Of a stretch of 64,000 bases of DNA, positions 57,955 through 64,000 are shown in pieces. This DNA comes from Schoenoplectus triqueter (Eukaryota; Streptophyta; Magnoliopsida; Poales; Cyperaceae). A program made the translations under genes and the position numbers. Positions within the stretch are counted from its first letter, which is position 1; each line of letters opens with the position of its first letter. The notes beneath the pieces were generated by a model. It had not been told where the DNA came from and did no database searches. It worked only from the letters and a program-made list of their open reading frames with translations. Location: contig CAXKVV010002167.1 of assembly GCA_964058805.1 (NCBI GenBank), forward strand, positions 310,001 through 374,000, read 5' to 3'.

Positions 57955-60900
57955 CTATGTGTAGTACTTCTTCAGATATCGCCCATTAATCGGTGGCATG
58001 GGCCTTTCACCTTCATGGTCTATGAGTTGGTATGCGCCGCCCTCGTATACCTTCTCAATTACATATGGCCCTTCCCAGTTCGGGGAGAATTTCGGGCCGA
58101 TGTGCCGGCCAATGATCGGCCTTTTAAGAACAAGAACAAGCTCTCCTTGTTGAAATGCCCTGACTCGCGCCATTTTGTCATATGCCCTTGCCATTTTTGC
58201 CTGATATATCTCAAGGTTCTGCTGGGCTATTAATCTTTTCTCGTCCATGGCATCCAATTCGTCCAATCTAAGTTGTTGGCATTCATCCATGGTCATATCG
58301 TTTTGCATAGCCACCCGCAATGACGGTAATTCCACCTCAAGAGGGAGGACGGCTTCAACCCCAAAAGCCAGAGAATACGGGGTAGCTTGCGTAGGCGTTC
58401 GATATGTGGTCCGATAAGCCCATAATGCCTCTTGTAGACGATTATCCCAGTCTCGTTGGTTGCCGTCTACGGTCTTCTTCATGATGTTGATTAGGGTTTT
58501 GTTAAAGGCTTCGGCCAGGCCGTTGGCTCTCGGGTTGTAAATGGACGAGAATCTCCAATCAATGTTAAATTGCTCCGCCAGGGCATAGACTTTGGAGCTC
58601 TTAAAGGCCGTCCCGTTATCGGATATTATCCGTTGCGGCGTACCGAATCGGTAGAGGATGTGCGTCTTAAAGAACTTGACCACATCGGATGCTTTGACTT
58701 CTTTGAGCGGGATGGCTTCGGCCCATTTTGTAAAGTAATCTGTCGCCGCCAGGATGAACCGGTGACCTCTCGACGTCGGAGGGTCTATGGGCCCCACTAT
58801 GTCTGTGCCCCACATATTAAATGGCCAGGATGCTACCGTGGGGTGCAACGGGTTTGGCGCTTGATGTATAAAAGGGCCATGTATCTGGCACATGCGGCAC
58901 TTCTTTGCATGCTCTTCACAATCAGCCACCATCGTGGGCCAATAATATCCCATTCGCTTGATCTTTAACTTCATTTTCGGCCCAGACTGATGTGCTCCGC
59001 ATAGTCCAGAATGAACTTCTTTCATAACTTGCCCGGCTTCAGGCCCTGATACACATCTTAGCCATAACTGATCATAAGATCTACGGTATAGCGTATTGCC
59101 CACATATGCATACCGTAGTACCCGCTTTCTTAGTTGATCAGCTATCCTTTTATCTTTAGGGAGGGTGCCATGCCGGAAATATTCAATGAATGGCTGTCTC
59201 CAATCATCGTCTTCAGTTATCATTGCTTCTTGGCATTCCATTTTTTCTAGCCCGGCATTTTCATTACTCGCATCATCTGTTATTTGACACAATGATAATG
59301 GTCTCCTATTGCGGACGATGATGTGGATTTCCGGTTCTGTTGGTTCACCCAGCTCCTTGGCGAGTTTGGCCAACGCATCTGCTTCACCATTCACGGCCCT
59401 CGTGACCTTCTCGATGGACACGTACGGGATTTTCTTCATTAGTTCCATGGCCTTTTGGTGATATTGTATTAGCTCCGGCTTTAGGACCTTATATTCGCCA
59501 ATTATTTGATTTATGATCAACTGTGAATCCCCAAAGATACGCACAGCCTTGATTTCCAGCTCCAATGAAAGCTCTAGTCCGGCGATGAGTGCCTCATACT
59601 CTGCTTCATTATTTGTACATGGTTCGGTTAAAGCCAGAGAATGTCGTATTATCCCGCCCTCCGGGGTTACGAAGACTAGTCCTGCGCCAGCTCGCACAGT
59701 TGGGACTCCCGGGCCCGCGATTGGCTTGATTGAAGAAGCACCATCAAAGTACATCTCCCATATAGGACTTCCTTCTTCAACATGTAGGGTTTCCTCATCA
59801 GGGAAGTCACATTTTAATGGGGAGTCGTCTTGGATCGGGTGTGCAGCCAGGAAATCTGCTAGCGCCTGCCCCTTTATCGCCTTTTGCGGTGTATAGGTGA
59901 TGTCGAATTCAGTGAGGATGATAGCCCACTTGGCCAACCTCCCCGTTAGCATTGGCCGAGTCATCAGATACTTGAGAGGGTCCACCTTGGATATTAAAAT
60001 GATTTTATGGGCCAGCATGTAGTGCCTCAACTTCTTCACCGCGAAGATTAGGGCTAAACAATGCTTCTCAATCGGTGAATACCCGTGCTCTGCCCCCACC
60101 ATCATGCGGCTTAAGTAATACAGCGCATTTTGGTTACCATCCTGATTTTCTTGTGCCAACAAAGCTCCCAAGGATCCATCCAGGGCGGTTGTATATAGAA
60201 TGAGTTCCTTCCCGGGTATGGGCGCCGCCAATACTGGAGGGTTGAGCAGATATGCCTTGATTTCTTCAAAGGCTCGCTGGCACTCGCCATCCCACTTAAA
60301 CGGGATATTCTTCTTAGTCAGCCGGGTGAAGGGTTGGATTTTACCCGATAGGTTGGCTATGAACCGCCTGATGTACGCCAATTGCCCTTGCAAAGATCGC
60401 AATTGTTTTAAATTCTTTGGCGGGGATAATTCAGTGATTGCTTTGATCTTGCCCGGGTCTATCTCAATTCCCCTGTGGCGTACTACAAACCCCAGAAATT
60501 TACCAGATGATACCATAAATGCGCATTTCAACGGGTTTAATTTGAGCGCATGTTCTCTTAGGCGGTTGAAAACGACCTCGAGGTATTGGAGGTGTTCTTC
60601 ATATGACATAGCCTTGATGACTAAGTCGTCCACATAGCACTCAACTATCTTGTGGATCAGATCGTCGAATATTCTCGTCATCGCCCGTTGATAGGTGGCT
60701 CCCGCATTTTTGAGCCCAAACGGCATGACTTTGTAACAATATATGCCAATCGGCGTGCGGAATGCCGTATGCCTCTCATCTTCTGGCGCCATTTTGATTT
60801 GATTATAGCCCGCATAACCGTCCATGAAGGAGAAGACTTCATAGGAGGATGTGTGGTCAATTATGATTTCGGTTACTGGGAGCGGGAAATCATCTTTAGG

Positions 60901-63900
60901 GCACGCCTTATTTAGGTCCCGAAAGTCCACACAGATGCGGATCTGCCCATTTTTCTTCTTAACCGGGACAATGCTAGCCACCCATTCTGGTGTTTCTTCT
61001 TCCCGTATGAAACCGGCGTCGATGAGTTTCTTTGTCTCTTCCACGACCTTCTCTTCGAGTTCTATTCTCATTCGCCTCGGCGCTTGTTTAATTGGCTTGA
61101 AGGTTGGATCAATTTTTAAGTAATGGACCGCCACGTTGGGATCTAATCCAGGCATTTCTTTATAACTCCAAGCGAAGCAGTCCATGTAGCTTCTAAGGAA
61201 TGTTTTCAACCTGTCAGCCACCTCTTCCGGCAAAGACGCGCTTATGAAAGTTGGTCGTGGGTCTTCTTCCGTCCCCAGATTAATTTCCGCTAACTCATCG
61301 ACCGTATTAGGCTCCTTTTCTAGCTGCTTCAAAGCATTTTTCAGGACCGGGGTATTATCCTCTTCTGTTTTATTGTCTGGCATTTCGACAGAAGTCATAC
61401 AGCAGCTCTCTTTCATACGGTACTCGTCGAGAGACCCCTCAAAACATGCTGCGTCATCGCAGTTATACCCTAATCCCCGGGTGTATTTTATTTTACCATC
61501 CAGGCCCAGGACTTTATTCTGGCCGCCATTCCAGAGTTCATCAAAGCGCTTGGCCTCGGCCTTGGATATGTCTCTCAGACATTTTGCCCTTTTCGCCAAT
61601 TTATATAGCTCCTTTCCAAAGGGATGAGATGCAACATCACCGCTCGTTGCATTCTCTGATTCTTGTTCTATCACCCACTTCTTCCAAGTGTTGTGATCAG
61701 GATTCTTCAGAGACTGGGTTGAATCGCTCTGATAGAAAATTATAGCCTTGTGGATGATAATCTTCCCTTTGAGGCGCTCTACCTTTGCCGGCACAACAAA
61801 GGTCTTTAGGGTTTGGATGTGGTTCACCTCCCTTGGTATAAGGCCTTTAAAATGCCTTTCGGGAACCACAGTAATCTCCAGCGCTGCCATCTCTTCTTCT
61901 ATTTCAATGTTCATGACTGAGTTGGAGCGGTAGATTTCTTTGATCGGCTTACGTCTCGCAGCCTTAGGTTTACTAGGTACGGGAGTGTGCGAGATCGTAT
62001 AAGCAACCCCTTTGCCCTTGTTATTCAGGTTATGCGGAGCTGGGTCTTGTTGAAAGCTCTTCGGGAGTTGTATTGTCCCGTTTCTATGCCCTTCTTCTAT
62101 TAGGTCTTTGAATACCCAACACTCTTCAATAGTATGACCCAATATGCGATGATAAGGGCAGAATTCGCCTTCGCCGGCTCTTTCTATGTCTGCGGGTCTT
62201 TTACAGGCGGGAAGTGTCAATCCGCTCTTTAGGGCCTGCTCAAATATCCGAGCTGTTTTATTTCTCAGAAAAGAGTATGGTTTACTCTTCTTGACCTTGA
62301 GAGTCTGCATGACGGTCGATTGTTTAGTTTTCGTTTCTTCCCCCTTCGATTCATCTACTATGACAATTACCCGCTTGCCGCTATCGGGTGCTTGTCTTTC
62401 GGGGGTCCCGGAACGGGGTTCGCTCGTCATTTCTTTGAGCAGCTCGGAATTATAAATCGCGGTTTGCAGGTTTTCAATCATTATCATGATTTCATTGTGT
62501 TGCGTCTTGATATCCTGCATCACTTCCCATTGTTCAGATACCTCTCTCCTATTATTTTCAACTTGGTGCCTTATTTCGTCGATTGCATTCCAGACGCGAC
62601 CTTCGAAATTTTCCCGCCATGAGCGTTCTTCACTTATAGGCCTCGGCCTAACCGGGTTATCCCTTCCACCACCGGATCCCGTGTTGATCATAAATGACTC
62701 CTCACTTTCATTATCTGTTTCGGGCCCTTTATATGGCTTTTTGAGGATGTGATAGATGATCTCTTCGTCAGATTCCTCTTCCCAGGGTTGACGATCATGG
62801 CCAGATTCTTCTTCCGAGGTGGTATTGTCCGAATTGTTAGAATCTTCGGAGTCTTCTCCCGAAGTTGCCTCTATGATCTGAATTTGAGGGGTGTTGGCAG
62901 GCTTAAAATTGAAAACGACCTCCTCCTCAGAATCACTTGACTTGATTTCGCTCGGCTTTATTTGGGCCTTATACGCAGCCACCTGTTTGAAGCGGAAGGT
63001 TGCTTCTTTACCCGACTTTCTTCCGGGTCTTTGGGCTCGAGCACCTCGGGGTTTAATGTTAAATTTGACCTCTTCTTCTTCTCCAGATGAGGTATCAAAT
63101 TTAGGGCCTTTATTGAAGGATTTCTGACCTGCTTTTGTTATAGGCCGGCTCGGCGCCACAGCGGATTTAGGCAGAAAATACTGGGCGTCATTGAACTTAA
63201 TCTCATGCACCCCGAATGGCTTGACATCTCCGTCAATTCTCTTTTGCTTACCATTCTCGATATATTTCAGGCATTGGTGCAGAGTAGAGGGTATGACCTG
63301 ATTGCTGTGAAGCCACGGGCGACCCAGCAACGCCCGATAAGAGGTTTCAGCGTCAATGACATAGAATTTAGTAGGCGCTTTTAGGCTTCCGCATTGCAGG
63401 TTCAGAGTTATAGCTCCCAGGGCCTTTTGGGAGTTTTGATTAAAGCCATGAATAATCACCTTTTCATCAGATAGATTCTTCACATCTAAGGTGATAGTCT
63501 TTAAGGTTTTAAGCGGCATGATATTGATCGAAGACCCTGCGTCGACCAGGATGCGGCCAATCTTCTGCCCTCCGCAGTTTCCGGTGATGTATAGCGGGCG
63601 GTTATGGTCGACGGTGCCTATTAGGAGGTCGTCGTCCGTGAAATTTATACAGGCGGCCCGTTTGGCGGTGAATAAGGCTTCTTGCATATTTTGCTCTACA
63701 AAGTATGACTTGTACTTCTCAGGATCTTGCAAGGCCTGAATTAGAACCTCCCTTAGGTCTTGTGACATCATCAATGCGTCAAATATGCTTAATAGTGCTG
63801 GAATTTTACGCAGATGTGCCAACACGTTATATTCTTCGCCCGTCGACCGGGTCTTTTCTGGGTTCTTGCTTGGGTTCTCGACCTCTTTACCTTTATTTAG

Positions 63901-64000
63901 GGCCTTATCCTTTCCTTTATCGGAATCCTTGGGAGCCTGTCTCTCGGGTATATAAGTCCCGGACCGGAGTACGGCTTTACATTCTTCATTCTTGGTCCCA
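57955..64000 (-). CDS. Tat-like gag-pol polyprotein (5' partial)
   Basis: The frame is open from the stop TAG (57955-57957) to the window edge, at least 2014 codons; the start is outside. In order: end of a gag-like region; retropepsin-like DAGSS (63529-63543); a long Ser/Glu/Asp-rich segment with repeated FNFKP-type motifs; a CPYHRILGHTIEEC zinc-knuckle-like motif (62119-62160); reverse transcriptase with YVDD (60625-60636); a degenerate first RNase H; a second RNase H with FDGASS, NNEAEYEAL, FGDSQ and ADALAKLAKEL (about 59356-59754). The integrase has H-H-C-C ligands (about 58888-59013) and D, D, E codons starting at 58803, 58620 and 58512 (35 residues between the last two). No stop or frameshift is seen, so this part looks intact. 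The second RNase H is diagnostic of the Tat lineage. A knuckle between protease and RT is unusual, since gag knuckles normally precede the protease. Confidence 0.93.
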   Translation of the reverse strand, partial: GTKNEECKAVLRSGTYIPERQAPKDSDKGKDKALNKGKEVENPSKNPEKTRSTGEEYNVLAHLRKIPALLSIFDALMMSQDLREVLIQALQDPEKYKSYFVEQNMQEALFTAKRAACINFTDDDLLIGTVDHNRPLYITGNCGGQKIGRILVDAGSSINIMPLKTLKTITLDVKNLSDEKVIIHGFNQNSQKALGAITLNLQCGSLKAPTKFYVIDAETSYRALLGRPWLHSNQVIPSTLHQCLKYIENGKQKRIDGDVKPFGVHEIKFNDAQYFLPKSAVAPSRPITKAGQKSFNKGPKFDTSSGEEEEVKFNIKPRGARAQRPGRKSGKEATFRFKQVAAYKAQIKPSEIKSSDSEEEVVFNFKPANTPQIQIIEATSGEDSEDSNNSDNTTSEEESGHDRQPWEEESDEEIIYHILKKPYKGPETDNESEESFMINTGSGGGRDNPVRPRPISEERSWRENFEGRVWNAIDEIRHQVENNRREVSEQWEVMQDIKTQHNEIMIMIENLQTAIYNSELLKEMTSEPRSGTPERQAPDSGKRVIVIVDESKGEETKTKQSTVMQTLKVKKSKPYSFLRNKTARIFEQALKSGLTLPACKRPADIERAGEGEFCPYHRILGHTIEECWVFKDLIEEGHRNGTIQLPKSFQQDPAPHNLNNKGKGVAYTISHTPVPSKPKAARRKPIKEIYRSNSVMNIEIEEEMAALEITVVPERHFKGLIPREVNHIQTLKTFVVPAKVERLKGKIIIHKAIIFYQSDSTQSLKNPDHNTWKKWVIEQESENATSGDVASHPFGKELYKLAKRAKCLRDISKAEAKRFDELWNGGQNKVLGLDGKIKYTRGLGYNCDDAACFEGSLDEYRMKESCCMTSVEMPDNKTEEDNTPVLKNALKQLEKEPNTVDELAEINLGTEEDPRPTFISASLPEEVADRLKTFLRSYMDCFAWSYKEMPGLDPNVAVHYLKIDPTFKPIKQAPRRMRIELEEKVVEETKKLIDAGFIREEETPEWVASIVPVKKKNGQIRICVDFRDLNKACPKDDFPLPVTEIIIDHTSSYEVFSFMDGYAGYNQIKMAPEDERHTAFRTPIGIYCYKVMPFGLKNAGATYQRAMTRIFDDLIHKIVECYVDDLVIKAMSYEEHLQYLEVVFNRLREHALKLNPLKCAFMVSSGKFLGFVVRHRGIEIDPGKIKAITELSPPKNLKQLRSLQGQLAYIRRFIANLSGKIQPFTRLTKKNIPFKWDGECQRAFEEIKAYLLNPPVLAAPIPGKELILYTTALDGSLGALLAQENQDGNQNALYYLSRMMVGAEHGYSPIEKHCLALIFAVKKLRHYMLAHKIILISKVDPLKYLMTRPMLTGRLAKWAIILTEFDITYTPQKAIKGQALADFLAAHPIQDDSPLKCDFPDEETLHVEEGSPIWEMYFDGASSIKPIAGPGVPTVRAGAGLVFVTPEGGIIRHSLALTEPCTNNEAEYEALIAGLELSLELEIKAVRIFGDSQLIINQIIGEYKVLKPELIQYHQKAMELMKKIPYVSIEKVTRAVNGEADALAKLAKELGEPTEPEIHIIVRNRRPLSLCQITDDASNENAGLEKMECQEAMITEDDDWRQPFIEYFRHGTLPKDKRIADQLRKRVLRYAYVGNTLYRRSYDQLWLRCVSGPEAGQVMKEVHSGLCGAHQSGPKMKLKIKRMGYYWPTMVADCEEHAKKCRMCQIHGPFIHQAPNPLHPTVASWPFNMWGTDIVGPIDPPTSRGHRFILAATDYFTKWAEAIPLKEVKASDVVKFFKTHILYRFGTPQRIISDNGTAFKSSKVYALAEQFNIDWRFSSIYNPRANGLAEAFNKTLINIMKKTVDGNQRDWDNRLQEALWAYRTTYRTPTQATPYSLAFGVEAVLPLEVELPSLRVAMQNDMTMDECQQLRLDELDAMDEKRLIAQQNLEIYQAKMARAYDKMARVRAFQQGELVLVLKRPIIGRHIGPKFSPNWEGPYVIEKVYEGGAYQLIDHEGERPMPPINGRYLKKYYT

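Larger units (their letters stand above)
45318..64000 (-). mobile_element. Tat-like (Retand/Ogre-type) LTR retrotransposon, 5' end outside window
   Basis: On the minus strand this element reads gag-pol (from beyond 64000 to 57955), a spacer with a 241-bp tandem repeat, a region carrying an opposite-strand PMD gene, then a 3' LTR ending at the satellite. The second RNase H after RT and the antisense extra gene are hallmarks reported for the Tat lineage. More than 18.6 kb is in view and the 5' LTR is not. The bases next to the LTR end are AACGC, so a matching AACGC is expected at the far end. Confidence 0.88.

Overview
The window is plant nuclear DNA with no identifiable host gene. It is a satellite array carrying three nested Ty3/gypsy LTR-retrotransposon structures. 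A plant origin follows from a CRM-type chromovirus primed by initiator tRNA-Met, a Tat-lineage Ty3/gypsy polyprotein with a second RNase H, a plant mobile domain (PMD) gene with short introns, and plant-style TATA boxes. The species cannot be named from the sequence. A GC-rich satellite invaded by a CRM element suggests a centromeric or pericentromeric location; this is an inference.

Layout. (1) 1-14677, 20988-25232 and 36133-45317: about 28.1 kb of one head-to-tail satellite with a 58-bp monomer (37 of 58 consensus bases are G/C), always in the same orientation, with dimeric alternation and larger duplicated segments. (2) 14678-20987: a 6310-bp solo LTR, TG...CA, flanked by a perfect 5-bp target duplication GCCGT; removing it restores a canonical monomer. 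(3) 25233-36132: a compound CRM element with four near-identical 663-bp LTRs separated by three bodies: a gag stub, a gag-pol with a 945-bp in-frame deletion of integrase, and a full-length gag-pol with one nonsense codon. (4) 45318 to beyond the right edge: a Tat-like element on the minus strand, with its 7224-bp 3' LTR at 45318-52541 and its gag-pol at 57955-64000 (5' end outside the window). A seven-exon PMD gene lies on the opposite strand; its first exon is inside the 3' LTR.

Four observations look most worth following. First, both Tat-type LTRs carry families of short hairpins whose loop sequence is conserved while the two stem arms change together (compensatory changes), including three cloverleaf-like modules. 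Second, the antisense PMD gene is predicted to start in the LTR from a promoter about 245 bp from, and divergent to, the element's own promoter; all six of its introns are phase 1 and five are 72-77 bp long. Third, two CRM copies with different defects sit in a tandem LTR-sharing structure. Fourth, the satellite consensus has no stop codon in any minus-strand frame, so it produces spurious ORFs of up to about 1040 codons.

How the parts relate. The satellite is the oldest layer and the retroelements inserted into it. The CRM element is the youngest by LTR identity (about 1-3 differences seen per 663-bp LTR). The two Tat-type LTRs are related but diverged and lie in opposite orientations, so they read as an imperfect inverted repeat around blocks 2 and 3. 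No host gene, tRNA, rRNA or CRISPR array was found.
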